Source of the DNA: Pseudomonadota bacterium
GTDB taxonomy: Bacteria; Pseudomonadota; Gammaproteobacteria; UBA9214
Assembly: GCA_041395565.1 (NCBI GenBank)
Contig: JAWLAI010000005.1
Location: 248,001-312,000, forward strand
Direction: 5' to 3'
DNA length: 64,000 nt
Both the position numbers and the translations under genes were made by a program. Each line of letters starts with the position of its first letter. Within the stretch, counting starts at the first letter, position 1. Below the pieces are notes generated by a model that had not been told where the DNA came from, searched no databases, and worked only from the letters and a program-made list of their open reading frames with translations. Positions 26,102-34,347 of this stretch are shown piece by piece.

Positions 26102-28090
26102 TCAGAGGACGCTCTTGACGGCATTCACGACATTCTCAACCGTGAAGCCGAACTCCTTGAACAGCACCTTGTCAGGCGCGGATTCGCCGAAGCGGTCGAT
26201 GCCGACCACCTTGCCGTTCAACCCGACGTACTTGTACCAACCCTGGGTCACGGCGGCCTCGACGGCCACGCGCGCGGTCACCGCGGACGGCAGCACCGAT
26301 TCGCGGTAGGCGGCGTCCTGCGCGTCGAAGGCGGAGGTCGACGGCATGGACACGACACGGATCTTCCGGTCGGCGAGCTGTTCGGCAGCACCCATGGCCA
26401 GCGCCACCTCGGAGCCGGTCGCGATGATGATCGCCTCCGGCGTGCCGGCGCAGTCCTTGAGGATGTAGCCGCCACGGCTGATGGCATCGATCTGATCCTG
26501 GGTGCGCTGCTGGAACGGCAGCGCCTGGCGCGAGAAGATCAGACAGCTCGGACCCGTCTTGCGCTCGACGGCCAGTTTCCACGCCACCGCGCTCTCGACC
26601 GTGTCGCAGGGACGCCAGAGCGACATGTTGGGAATCATGCGCAGGGTCGGAATCTGCTCGACAGCCTGATGGGTCGGGCCGTCCTCGCCGAGACCGATGG
26701 AATCGTGCGAGTAGACGAAGATGCTCGGCACCTTCATGAGCGCTGCCATGCGCAGGGCGTTGCGCGCGTATTCCGAGAACATCAGGAAGGTCGCGCCGAA
26801 CGGGATGAATCCGCCGTGCAGGGCGATGCCGTTCATGATGGCGGACATGCCGAACTCGCGCACGCCGTAGTTGACGTAATTGGCATCGGGCTTGGCGGCG
26901 CGCATCGGCTTGTAACCCGACCACTCGGTCAGGTTGGAACACCCCAGGTCGGCGGAACCGCCGAAGATTTCCGGCAGCAGCGGCGCATAGCCCTCGATGG
27001 AATTCAGCGAGGCCTTGCGGGTGGCCACGGTCTCGGCCTTGGCGTTCACTGCGGCAACGAACTCGGCGGATTTCCTGTCCCAGTCCGCCGGCAGCTCGCC
27101 GGCCATGCGGCGCGCGTACTCGGCGGCCAGCTCCGGATGCGCGGTCTTGTAGGCGGCGAAGCGTGCATTCCAGTCGGATTCGGCCTGCGCACCTTTGCCT
27201 TTCGCATCCCAGGCGGCGTAGACATCCGCGGGCACGACGAACGGCGCGTGATCCCAGCCCAGTTCCTTGCGCGTCAGCGCGATCTCGTCCTCACCCAGCG
27301 GTGCACCGTGGCAGTCGTGACTGCCGGCCTTGTTCGGTGAACCGTAGCCGATGATGGTCTTGCAGCAGATCAGCGACGGCTTGCCGGCCTCGGCGCGCGC
27401 GGCGTCGATGGCCTTCTGGATCGAAGCCGGATCGTGGCCGTCGACACCCCGAACCACGTGCCAGCCGTAGGACTCGAAGCGCTTCGGCGTATCGTCGGTG
27501 AACCAGCCCTCGACGTGACCGTCGATGGAGATGCCGTTGTCGTCCCAGAAGGCGATCAACTTGCCCAGTCCCAGCGTGCCGGCCAGCGAGCAGGCCTCGT
27601 GCGAGATGCCTTCCATCATGCAGCCGTCGCCCAGGAACACCCAGGTGTTGTGATTCACGATCTCGTGGCCGTCGCGGTTGAATTCAGCTGCCAGCGCGCG
27701 CTCGGCGATGGCCATGCCGACGGCATTGGTGATGCCCTGCCCCAGCGGTCCCGTGGTCGTTTCCACGCCCGGCGCATAGCCGTATTCCGGATGTCCCGGG
27801 GTCTTGGAGTGCAGCTGACGGAAATTCTTCAGGTCATCGATGGACATGTCATAACCGGTCAGATGCAGCAGGGAATAGATCAGCATCGACCCATGGCCGT
27901 TCGAGAGCACGAAACGGTCGCGGTCGGACCACTTCGGGTTGGACGGGTTGTGCTTCAGGTTGTCGTTCCAGAGCACCTCGGCGATATCCGCCATGCCCAT
28001 GGGCGCGCCAGGATGACCGGACTTGGCTTTTTGCACGGCATCCATGCTGAGGGCGCGGATGGCGTTGGCAAGGTCTTTACGCTGAGCCAT
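26102..28090 (-). CDS. tkt: Transketolase
   Basis: The start at 28090 (MAQRKDL) is chosen because GGAGAAAACA precedes it; the open frame back to 28141 has no such site. The 662-residue thiamine-diphosphate enzyme moves two-carbon units between sugar phosphates in the Calvin and pentose phosphate pathways. Motifs include GHPGAPMGMADIA, SNGHGSMLIYSLLHL, GDGCMMEGISHE and the later EDGPTHQAVEQ. It leads the tkt-gap-pgk-pyk-fba operon. About 100 bases upstream lies a terminated structured RNA that could act as an attenuator. Confidence 0.96.
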   Translation of the reverse strand: MAQRKDLANAIRALSMDAVQKAKSGHPGAPMGMADIAEVLWNDNLKHNPSNPKWSDRDRFVLSNGHGSMLIYSLLHLTGYDMSIDDLKNFRQLHSKTPGHPEYGYAPGVETTTGPLGQGITNAVGMAIAERALAAEFNRDGHEIVNHNTWVFLGDGCMMEGISHEACSLAGTLGLGKLIAFWDDNGISIDGHVEGWFTDDTPKRFESYGWHVVRGVDGHDPASIQKAIDAARAEAGKPSLICCKTIIGYGSPNKAGSHDCHGAPLGEDEIALTRKELGWDHAPFVVPADVYAAWDAKGKGAQAESDWNARFAAYKTAHPELAAEYARRMAGELPADWDRKSAEFVAAVNAKAETVATRKASLNSIEGYAPLLPEIFGGSADLGCSNLTEWSGYKPMRAAKPDANYVNYGVREFGMSAIMNGIALHGGFIPFGATFLMFSEYARNALRMAALMKVPSIFVYSHDSIGLGEDGPTHQAVEQIPTLRMIPNMSLWRPCDTVESAVAWKLAVERKTGPSCLIFSRQALPFQQRTQDQIDAISRGGYILKDCAGTPEAIIIATGSEVALAMGAAEQLADRKIRVVSMPSTSAFDAQDAAYRESVLPSAVTARVAVEAAVTQGWYKYVGLNGKVVGIDRFGESAPDKVLFKEFGFTVENVVNAVKSVL

Positions 28091-28194
28091 TGTTTTCTCC
28101 TGTTCTGAATTGAAATCCTGTCGACGTTGTCGCCGTGTCACTGCCGGTCTCTGTCCGGCGCTGCGCGCCGCGGGCGCGCGTCGGGTTCAGCGAC

Positions 28195-28232
28195 AAAAAA
28201 AGCCTCCAGTGCCGGTTCAGTTGCACTGAGGC
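28195..28232 (-). terminator. Rho-independent terminator upstream of tkt
   Basis: On the minus strand a 10-bp stem (28232-28223 with 28212-28202, one bulged G) closes a 10-base loop and is followed by seven T residues. It ends either the redoxin transcript, a small RNA, or the tkt leader about 105 bases before the tkt ATG. Confidence 0.8.
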
Positions 28233-28374
28233 AATGATTCGTGTCGTTTTCGCAGGCCTTGTCGGATCGAGCTTCCCGCCGGCCGTCGGGCACCTGCCTG
28301 TAGGCAAGGCGCGTTATTTTCCCCTAGTTTCTCCGCAACGGCAATAGCAGCACCCGCTGACCGGCGCCGCATAG
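28195..28374 (-). ncRNA. Candidate structured RNA or tkt leader, about 180 nt
   Basis: Between an FNR-type promoter and the terminator, the minus-strand sequence can form a long rod. A 5' segment (28367-28357, GCGCCGGTCAG) pairs with 28220-28209 across the terminator loop and 3' arm. An inner stem joins 28353-28348 with 28228-28223. A large internal bubble follows, then an upper stem 28310-28305 with 28261-28256. The outer pairing competes with the terminator, as in attenuators. The rod with a central bubble and a length of about 180 nt also resembles 6S RNA, but I could not confirm 6S sequence signatures. Confidence 0.35.
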
Positions 28375-28408
28375 GACGATTGTTTATCGCTGTATAACAA
28401 TAACTTAT

Positions 28409-28422
28409 TTGATCCAGATCAA
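28409..28422 (-). promoter_or_regulatory. Perfect FNR/ANR-type box
   Basis: TTGATCCAGATCAA matches the FNR consensus TTGAT-N4-ATCAA exactly and is itself a perfect palindrome. On the minus strand a GATAAA -10-like hexamer (28388-28383) lies at the spacing expected for class II FNR activation, giving a start near 28374. The box overlaps the stop codon of the redoxin gene. It suggests oxygen-responsive control of the RNA and perhaps of the tkt operon. Confidence 0.6.
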
Positions 28423-28991
28423 CTCCCGGCGGCCTCGTCCTCGCGCCACTTGATCGAGCAGCCCACGCTCGGGACCTGATCCTCTGGACCCTGCCCGGTC
28501 TCGGCCACGCGGCGCATGGCCTCGAACAGGTCGCGCCGCACCCCGGGCGGTGCCGGCTGCTTCCCGCTGGCATCGAGCCGCCCCCGGTACTGCAATTTCA
28601 ACTCGCTGTTATAACCGAAGAAATCCGGAGTACACACGGCACCGTAGGCGCGCGCTACCTGCTGGGTCTCGTCCATCAGATAGGGAAACGGAAAGGCATA
28701 TTCCGCGGCGACAGCACGCATGTTCTCGAAACTGTCCTCTGGGTACTGCCGCGGGTCATTGGACATGATGGCGACGCTGTGGACGCCCAGGGTACGCAGC
28801 TCGCGCGTATCACGCACCAGCCGCTCGCGGACGGCCTGGACAAACGGGCAGTGATTGCAGATAAACATGACCAGCAGCCCACGCGGGCCACGGCATTCAG
28901 CCAGCGTCCAGATCTTCCCGTCCGTTCCAGGCAGCGCAAAATCGACGGCTGGCAGACCGAATTCGCAAACCGGTGTTTCCGTACGTGCCAA
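28419..28991 (-). CDS. AhpC/TSA-family redoxin (thioredoxin fold)
   Basis: The 190-residue cytoplasmic protein has a redoxin domain beginning FALPGTDGKIWTLAE. The redox motif is C45-N-H-C48-P in MFICNHCPFV. A second conserved segment reads YGAVCTPDFFGYNSELKLQYRG, where TPDFF carries the cis-proline region. This is the thioredoxin-like AhpC/TSA subgroup with a CxxCP motif, probably a thiol oxidoreductase or peroxidase. It is divergent from metK. Its stop codon overlaps the FNR box. Confidence 0.87.
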   Translation of the reverse strand: MARTETPVCEFGLPAVDFALPGTDGKIWTLAECRGPRGLLVMFICNHCPFVQAVRERLVRDTRELRTLGVHSVAIMSNDPRQYPEDSFENMRAVAAEYAFPFPYLMDETQQVARAYGAVCTPDFFGYNSELKLQYRGRLDASGKQPAPPGVRRDLFEAMRRVAETGQGPEDQVPSVGCSIKWREDEAAGS

Positions 28992-29105
28992 GGCCCTGTC
29001 CTCCTGCTGCCGATTGGCCGTACTCTATGCAACCGGGCGACTGATGAAAATATCACCAACGTAAGGTAAACTTGCCCGTTCCCCGCCCCAGGTAAACATC
29101 AAATT

Positions 29106-30272
29106 ATGACTAATTTTCATATATTTACGTCAGAATCTGTGTCCGAGGGACATCCGGACAAGGTTGCCGACCAGATTTCCGATGCCGTTCTGGACGGAAT
29201 TCTCGAACAGGACCCGCGCGCGCGCGTCGCCGTTGAGACCCTGGTGAAGACCGGTATGGTCCTGATTGCAGGGGAAGTCACCACCTCGGCGTGGGTGGAC
29301 CTGGAGTCGGTGGTGCGCAACACCGTGCGCAATATCGGCTACAACAGCTCGGATATCGGTTTTGACTGGGAATCCTGCGCGGTGCTGAATGCGATCGGCA
29401 AGCAGTCACCCGACATCGCCATGGGCGTGGACGAGACCGACGACCACGAACAGGGTGCCGGCGACCAGGGCCTGATGTTCGGTTACGCCACCAACGAAAC
29501 GGACGTGCTCATGCCGGCGCCGATCACCTACGCGCACCGCCTGGTGGAGCGCCAGGCCGAAGTGCGCAAGAACGGCACGCTGCCGTGGCTGCGTCCGGAC
29601 GCCAAGAGCCAGCTGACCTTTCGCTATGAAAACGACCGCCCGGTCGGGGTCGAGGCCGTGGTGCTGTCGACCCAGCACGATCCGGAGATCAGCCTGAAGG
29701 CCATCCGCGAGGCGGTCATGGACGAGATCATCAAGCCGGTGATCCCGGCGCAGTGGCTCGACCGCTGCCGGCAGGAGCACATCCATATAAACCCGACCGG
29801 CCGTTTCGTCATCGGCGGGCCGATGGGCGACTGCGGCCTGACCGGGCGCAAGATCATCGTCGATACCTATGGCGGCATGGCCCGGCATGGTGGCGGTGCC
29901 TTTTCCGGCAAGGACCCGAGCAAGGTGGACCGTTCAGCTGCCTATGCCGCACGCTATGTCGCCAAGAACGTCGTCGCCGCCGGTTTGGCCGAGCGCTGCG
30001 AGATCCAGGTATCCTATGCCATCGGTGTCGCCGAACCGACATCCATCAGCGTCAATACCTTCGGCACCGGCAAGGTGGGCGAGGATCGCCTGGTGACTCT
30101 GATCCGCGAGCACTTCGACTTGCGCCCCCGCGGGATGGTGAAGATGCTGGACCTGCTCCGCCCCGGCTACCGGCACACCGCCGCCTATGGCCACTTCGGC
30201 CGTACGGGCGATCGTTTTACCTGGGAAAACACCGACCTGGCCGACACCCTGCGTGACGCGGCCGGTCGTTAA
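29106..30272 (+). CDS. metK: S-adenosylmethionine synthetase
   Basis: The 388-residue enzyme makes SAM from methionine and ATP. Signatures include FTSESVSEGHPDKVADQISDA at the N terminus, GAGDQGLMFGYA, the phosphate-binding GGAFSGKDPSKVDRSAAY and a C-terminal YGHFGR. It leads metK-ahcY-metF, the SAM regeneration cycle. The gap to ahcY is 25 bases. I looked for a SAM or SAH riboswitch upstream of metK and ahcY and saw none. Confidence 0.97.
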   Translation: MTNFHIFTSESVSEGHPDKVADQISDAVLDGILEQDPRARVAVETLVKTGMVLIAGEVTTSAWVDLESVVRNTVRNIGYNSSDIGFDWESCAVLNAIGKQSPDIAMGVDETDDHEQGAGDQGLMFGYATNETDVLMPAPITYAHRLVERQAEVRKNGTLPWLRPDAKSQLTFRYENDRPVGVEAVVLSTQHDPEISLKAIREAVMDEIIKPVIPAQWLDRCRQEHIHINPTGRFVIGGPMGDCGLTGRKIIVDTYGGMARHGGGAFSGKDPSKVDRSAAYAARYVAKNVVAAGLAERCEIQVSYAIGVAEPTSISVNTFGTGKVGEDRLVTLIREHFDLRPRGMVKMLDLLRPGYRHTAAYGHFGRTGDRFTWENTDLADTLRDAAGR

Positions 30273-30297
30273 CGCACAGACCTCGAGAGGCACCGAA

Positions 30298-31716
30298 ATG
30301 AGCACACAGCCCGCCAGAAAGGACGCACCCGATTTCAAGGTGGCCGATATCGGCCTTGCCGGCTGGGGCCGCAAGGAGATCGCCATTGCGGAAACCGAGA
30401 TGCCCGGCCTGATGGCACTGCGCGAGAAATACGGCACCGAGAAACCGCTCAAGGGCGCACGTATCGCCGGCAGCCTGCACATGACCATCCAGACCGCCGT
30501 GCTGATCGAGACCCTGATCAAGCTGGGCGCCGATGTGCGCTGGGCATCGTGCAATATCTTCTCCACCCAGGATCACGCCGCAGCCGCCATCGCCGAGCGC
30601 GGCATACCGGTCTACGCCTTCAAGGGCGAATCGCTCGACGACTACTGGGCGTTCACGCACCGGATTATGGAATGGACCGACGGCGGGACACCGAACATGA
30701 TCCTTGACGACGGCGGCGACGCCACGCTGCTGGTCATGCTGGGCAGGAAGGCGGAGCAGGACCCGGCCATCCTCGACAAGCCGAGCAGCGAGGAAGAGGT
30801 GTCACTGTTCAAGAGCATCAAGTCGCGGCTGGCCAGCCAGCCCGGCTGGTACTCGCGCATCCACGACAACATCCGCGGCGTGACCGAGGAGACCACCACC
30901 GGCGTGCATCGCCTCTACCAGATGCAGGACCGTGGCGAGCTGCCCTTCCCCGCCATCAACGTGAACGACTCGGTCACCAAGAGCAAATTCGACAACCTGT
31001 ACGGCTGCCGCGAATCCCTGGTCGACGGCATCAAGCGCGCAACCGACGTGATGATCGCCGGCAAGATCGCCGTCGTAATCGGATACGGCGACGTGGGCAA
31101 GGGTTGCGCACAGTCATTGAAGGGACTCGGCTGCACCGTATGGATCACCGAAATCGACCCGATCTGCGCCCTGCAGGCGGCGATGGAAGGCTATCGCGTG
31201 GTCACCATGGAGGAAGCCGCCGACAAGGCCAACATCTTCGTCACGGCAACCGGCAACTATCATGTGATCAACCACGACCACATGCTGAAGATGCGTGATC
31301 AGGCTATCGTCTGCAACATCGGACATTTCGACAACGAGATCGACGTCGCCAGCATGAAGAAGTACCCCTGGGACAACATCAAGCCGCAAGTCGACCACAT
31401 CAGCCTGCCGAGCGGGAATCGCATCATCCTGCTGGCGGAAGGCCGGCTGGTCAATCTCGGCTGTGCCACCGGTCATCCGAGCTTCGTCATGTCGAACAGC
31501 TTCACCAACCAGGTGCTCGCACAGATGGAATTGTGGAACCGGGGCGACAGTTACGAAAACCGGGTCTACACGCTGCCCAAGAAACTGGACGAGGAAGTGG
31601 CCCGCCTGCACCTGTCGAAGATCGGCGCCAACCTGACCCGGCTTACCCAGCAGCAGGCCGACTACATCGGCGTGCCGATGGATGGGCCCTACAAACCGGA
31701 ATACTATCGTTACTGA
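30298..31716 (+). CDS. ahcY: S-adenosylhomocysteine hydrolase
   Basis: The 472-residue NAD-dependent enzyme splits S-adenosylhomocysteine into homocysteine and adenosine, relieving product inhibition of methyltransferases. The start at 30298 has GAGAGGCACCGAA upstream; the open frame back to 30187 overlaps metK. Motifs are VADIGLAGWGRKEI, EMPGLMALREKYG, the Rossmann site VVIGYGDVGKG, and the C-terminal KPEYYRY, where the Lys and Tyr complete the NAD site of the neighbouring subunit. Length fits the proteobacterial form with the internal insertion. Confidence 0.96.
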   Translation: MSTQPARKDAPDFKVADIGLAGWGRKEIAIAETEMPGLMALREKYGTEKPLKGARIAGSLHMTIQTAVLIETLIKLGADVRWASCNIFSTQDHAAAAIAERGIPVYAFKGESLDDYWAFTHRIMEWTDGGTPNMILDDGGDATLLVMLGRKAEQDPAILDKPSSEEEVSLFKSIKSRLASQPGWYSRIHDNIRGVTEETTTGVHRLYQMQDRGELPFPAINVNDSVTKSKFDNLYGCRESLVDGIKRATDVMIAGKIAVVIGYGDVGKGCAQSLKGLGCTVWITEIDPICALQAAMEGYRVVTMEEAADKANIFVTATGNYHVINHDHMLKMRDQAIVCNIGHFDNEIDVASMKKYPWDNIKPQVDHISLPSGNRIILLAEGRLVNLGCATGHPSFVMSNSFTNQVLAQMELWNRGDSYENRVYTLPKKLDEEVARLHLSKIGANLTRLTQQQADYIGVPMDGPYKPEYYRY

Positions 31717-31729
31717 CCGTTCCCCGCCG

Positions 31730-31753
31730 CCGTTCCCGCCGCCGCGGGAACGG
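31730..31753 (+). other. Hairpin between ahcY and metF
   Basis: A perfect 9-bp stem (31730-31738 with 31745-31753) with a 6-base GC loop lies 13 bases after the ahcY stop. No T tract follows. It may tune the metF to ahcY ratio or mark a 3' end. Confidence 0.5.
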
Positions 31754-31809
31754 CATGCGCGGGAGTTCACGCCGCGGTCCGGCAGTGCAGTGAGCAGTCC
31801 ATTCACGCC

Positions 31810-32658
31810 ATGGATACCGACAACGCCACGATCAGCTTCGAATTCTTTCCGCCCAAGACCGCGGAGGGGATAGCGAAACTCGAAACCGCCTGCCTGCGGC
31901 TCGCCGCGCTTCGCCCGGGCTTTTTCTCGGTCACCTTCGGCGCCGCCGGATCAACCCGCGATCGCACGTACGACACCGTTATCGGCATCCAGGCGAAGTC
32001 CGGCGTCGAAACGGCGCCGCATCTGTCCTGCGTCTGTTCGACGCGCGATAATATAAGTGAGATGCTGCAGGGTTACATGGACCGCGGGATCCGGCACATC
32101 GTCGCCCTGCGTGGCGACATGCCCTCCGGGATGGTCGAGGCTGGGGAATTCCGCTATGCCAATGAACTGGTCGCGTTTATCCGCACCACTACCGGCGATC
32201 ACTTCCATATCGAGGTTGCCGCCTATCCGGAGTATCACCCGCAGGCAACCAGCCCCGACCGGGATCTGGCCAACTTCAAGCGCAAGGTGGACGCCGGCGC
32301 AGACAGCGCCATCACGCAGTACTTCTACAATGCGGACGCCTATCTGAATTTCGTGGAACGCTGCCGCAATAACGGCATTCAGATCCCGATCGTACCGGGT
32401 ATCATGCCGATCACGAACTACTTCCAGCTGATCCGCTTTTCCGATGTGTGCGGTGCGGAAATACCGCGCTGGATCCGCAAGCGCCTGGAATGCTACGGCG
32501 AGGACCTCGGCTCGATCCGTGCTTTCGGGGAGGAAGTCGTGACCGGACTGTGCGAACGGCTGCTGGCCCACGGTGCCCCGGGGCTGCACTTCTATACCCT
32601 CAACCGCGCGGAACCGGCGCTGGCGATCTGCAACAACCTGGGCATCGGCAAGCGCTAG
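31810..32658 (+). CDS. metF: Methylenetetrahydrofolate reductase
   Basis: The 282-residue flavoenzyme reduces 5,10-methylene-THF to 5-methyl-THF, supplying the methyl group for methionine synthesis. The TIM-barrel starts FEFFPPKTAEG and continues with FFSVTFGAAGSTR, ALRGDMPSG, FHIEVAAYPEYHP, ADSAITQYFYNADAY and PIVPGIMPITNY, all typical. It completes the metK-ahcY-metF set with a 93-base gap containing a hairpin. The product length is close to E. coli MetF (296). Confidence 0.95.
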   Translation: MDTDNATISFEFFPPKTAEGIAKLETACLRLAALRPGFFSVTFGAAGSTRDRTYDTVIGIQAKSGVETAPHLSCVCSTRDNISEMLQGYMDRGIRHIVALRGDMPSGMVEAGEFRYANELVAFIRTTTGDHFHIEVAAYPEYHPQATSPDRDLANFKRKVDAGADSAITQYFYNADAYLNFVERCRNNGIQIPIVPGIMPITNYFQLIRFSDVCGAEIPRWIRKRLECYGEDLGSIRAFGEEVVTGLCERLLAHGAPGLHFYTLNRAEPALAICNNLGIGKR

Positions 32659-32754
32659 CGCAGCTGCTACCCGCGCGCCTTGCCGGAGTGGCTCTGACAG
32701 GAGTGCGCGACGGGAACCGTTCTGCCGCGCTCCCGTCGGTTCAGTTACCTGCGC

Positions 32755-33072
32755 TTATTCCGGCGCCTTCGGAGCCGGCTTGGAATCGCCGCTCGAGGGA
32801 TTGACCACGATCGTGCTGGGATGCCCGCCGTAGGGACCCCAACCGCCATATGGTCCGCCCCAGCCGTAGGGGCCGCCACCATAGCCATACGGTCCGCCCC
32901 AGCCATAAGGTCCATAACCATAGCCGCCATAGCGCCCGTAATAACGATCATGATCGTCATCGTCGAACCATTTACCCGGGTTCATCATATTGCCGAAATT
33001 GAAGGCGTGCGCGGCATTCATTCCCAGGGCAAGGGCCGCAGCGGCGGATAGCATAATTGTTTTGCGCTTCAC
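32755..33072 (-). CDS. Sulfur globule protein-like Gly/Tyr/Trp-rich secreted protein
   Basis: A GTG at 33072 is preferred because GGAGG lies nine bases upstream; an ATG at 33105 would place the signal peptide too far in. The 105-residue precursor has a signal peptide ending near AHA (residue 23). The mature part starts FNFGNMMNPGKWFDDDD and continues with YGGYGYGPYGW, GGPYGYGG and GGPYGGW repeats. Composition, repeats and secretion fit sulfur globule proteins (SgpA/B/C), which form the coat of periplasmic sulfur deposits. Other glycine-rich envelope proteins are possible. Its AT-rich promoter region suggests dedicated control. Confidence 0.6.
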   Translation of the reverse strand: MKRKTIMLSAAAALALGMNAAHAFNFGNMMNPGKWFDDDDHDRYYGRYGGYGYGPYGWGGPYGYGGGPYGWGGPYGGWGPYGGHPSTIVVNPSSGDSKPAPKAPE

Positions 33073-33394
33073 TGTACCTTTACCTCCATTATCCTTTAAA
33101 ATCATATAATTAAAATAAACCCGCGGCGAGCGCCGCCGGGCTGGATCACTCAGGCCTGCATCAATAAGAGCATATGTAATTTATGCTTTACCTGACCTAT
33201 ATCAAACCAGCCTTACGGATAATTGGTCATAACATGAAATACGTATACCGCCTTACCCGTCGATTTACAATTATTTACTGTATATATTAACAATTAGGTT
33301 CAAATATAACGCCGCCGCCGGCCCAACAGTCTGGCGGAGCGATCGCCGCCGTCCCGCCACGGGATACGGCATCAACCACATAACAGGGGGAACA
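33073..33394. other. AT-rich divergent intergenic region
   Basis: These 322 bases separate the sulfur-globule-like gene from the repeat protein gene. The stretch 33175-33310 is clearly AT-rich. A GC-rich hairpin-like segment (33120-33140) lies in the probable leader of the minus-strand gene. No protein gene is supported. Confidence 0.55.
33192..33206 (-). promoter_or_regulatory. Weak FNR-like site upstream of sgp-like gene
   Basis: Minus-strand TTTGATATAGGTCAG keeps the left half-site TTGAT, with two mismatches in the right half (GTCAG for ATCAA). It lies about 120 bases upstream of the GTG. Support is weak and rests on similarity to the perfect box at 28409. Confidence 0.25.
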
Positions 33395-34165
33395 ATGAAA
33401 AGGTTGCTTGCGCTGCTGTTGTTAGGCCTGCCGGCACTCGGGTCGGCCGAGGATTACCAGTCCACCTTGCTGGTCCAGACGGGTACGCTGCGTGAGAGCG
33501 ATCTGATCGTGCGCACCGTCACGGACCTGGAAAGCAACAAGATCTGCCTGGCTTTTTATATCAGGACGATGGGCACCAGCCCGGTCATGAGTTGCTACGA
33601 TACCCAGGGCGGCTTCCGCTCCCAGGTCAGCCAGACCGGCCACTTCAAGAACGGCAAGCTGGTCGTGCGCAAGATCAAGGACAAGCTCAACAACGTCTCC
33701 TGCCTAGTCGCCTACGTCAGCGCCGAGGGTACCTCGCCGGCCATCAACTGCTACCGCAGCAGCCCGAAGGCGAAGGACGAGATCCAGCGCACCGGCCGGC
33801 TGCGCGAGGGTGACCTGGAAATCGAGCGCATACTCGACGCCGACAGCACGAAGACCTGCTTGATCGCCTATGTCAGCGTCGGCAGCGCCAATCCGACGCT
33901 GACATGCTATGACAGCATCAGCAACGGCAAGGGCGCGATGTCGCAATCAGCTTACCTGCGCGAAGGCGACCTGGTCGTCAGGAAGATCCTGGACGAGGCC
34001 AACCGCAAGGAATGTCTGGTGTCCTACGTCAGTACTGAGGGTACTTCGCCGTATATTCACTGCTTCGACCGGCCGCTCGGACTTGATGCACCGGCAGCCG
34101 CGGCAGCCCCGGTCGCCAGTCCGCCGCCACCAGCCCGGCCAGCCGGACTCACCCCGCAGCCCTGA
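33395..34165 (+). CDS. Secreted four-repeat protein of unknown function
   Basis: The 256-residue protein has a signal peptide (1-18), four tandem repeats of exactly 52 residues starting near residue 28 (the last shortened), and a Pro/Ala-rich tail (about 230-256). The repeat consensus is G-x-L-R-E-G-D-L-x-V-R-K-I-x-D followed by CLVAYVS-x-EGTSP and a second Cys; every repeat has exactly CX15C, suggesting one disulfide each. Each unit probably forms a small beta domain. I do not recognise the family. An AGGGGG ribosome-binding site precedes the ATG, and a 13-bp hairpin follows the stop. Confidence 0.8.
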   Translation: MKRLLALLLLGLPALGSAEDYQSTLLVQTGTLRESDLIVRTVTDLESNKICLAFYIRTMGTSPVMSCYDTQGGFRSQVSQTGHFKNGKLVVRKIKDKLNNVSCLVAYVSAEGTSPAINCYRSSPKAKDEIQRTGRLREGDLEIERILDADSTKTCLIAYVSVGSANPTLTCYDSISNGKGAMSQSAYLREGDLVVRKILDEANRKECLVSYVSTEGTSPYIHCFDRPLGLDAPAAAAAPVASPPPPARPAGLTPQP

Positions 34166-34175
34166 GTCATAGACC

Positions 34176-34205
34176 GCGGCACCGCCCGGGTCCGGGCGGT
34201 GCCGC
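34176..34205 (+). terminator. 13-bp hairpin after repeat-protein gene
   Basis: A perfect 13-bp stem (34176-34188 with 34193-34205) with loop GGTC starts 10 bases after the stop. It lacks a T tract, so it may act as a non-canonical terminator or an RNA 3' stabiliser. Confidence 0.55.
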
Positions 34206-34347
34206 AGGCCGCAACAACCGTACACCGGTGCATACACGCGGCCTGCCGGTGGCAGCCTGCGAGCGGGATATGATCACGCCCGCCGGCACATACCGAATGC
34301 ACAGTGCCACAATGGCCAATCCCCGCGCTTTTCAGTATCTTCACGGG

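Larger units (their letters stand above)
28091..28418. other. Intergenic region upstream of tkt
   Basis: This 328-base gap holds an FNR-type box (28409-28422), a structured RNA region (about 28195-28374), a terminator (28195-28232) and the tkt leader with its ribosome-binding site. These are listed separately. No protein gene is supported here. Confidence 0.7.

Noticed and set aside
25007..27340. A 777-residue plus-strand frame across gap and tkt
   Set aside because: It is antisense to two clear enzymes, His/Gly/Arg-rich and without motifs; a GC-rich codon shadow.
28992..29105. Possible SAM or SAH riboswitch upstream of metK or ahcY
   Set aside because: I saw no conserved SAM or SAH aptamer elements in the metK leader or in the 25-base gap before ahcY.
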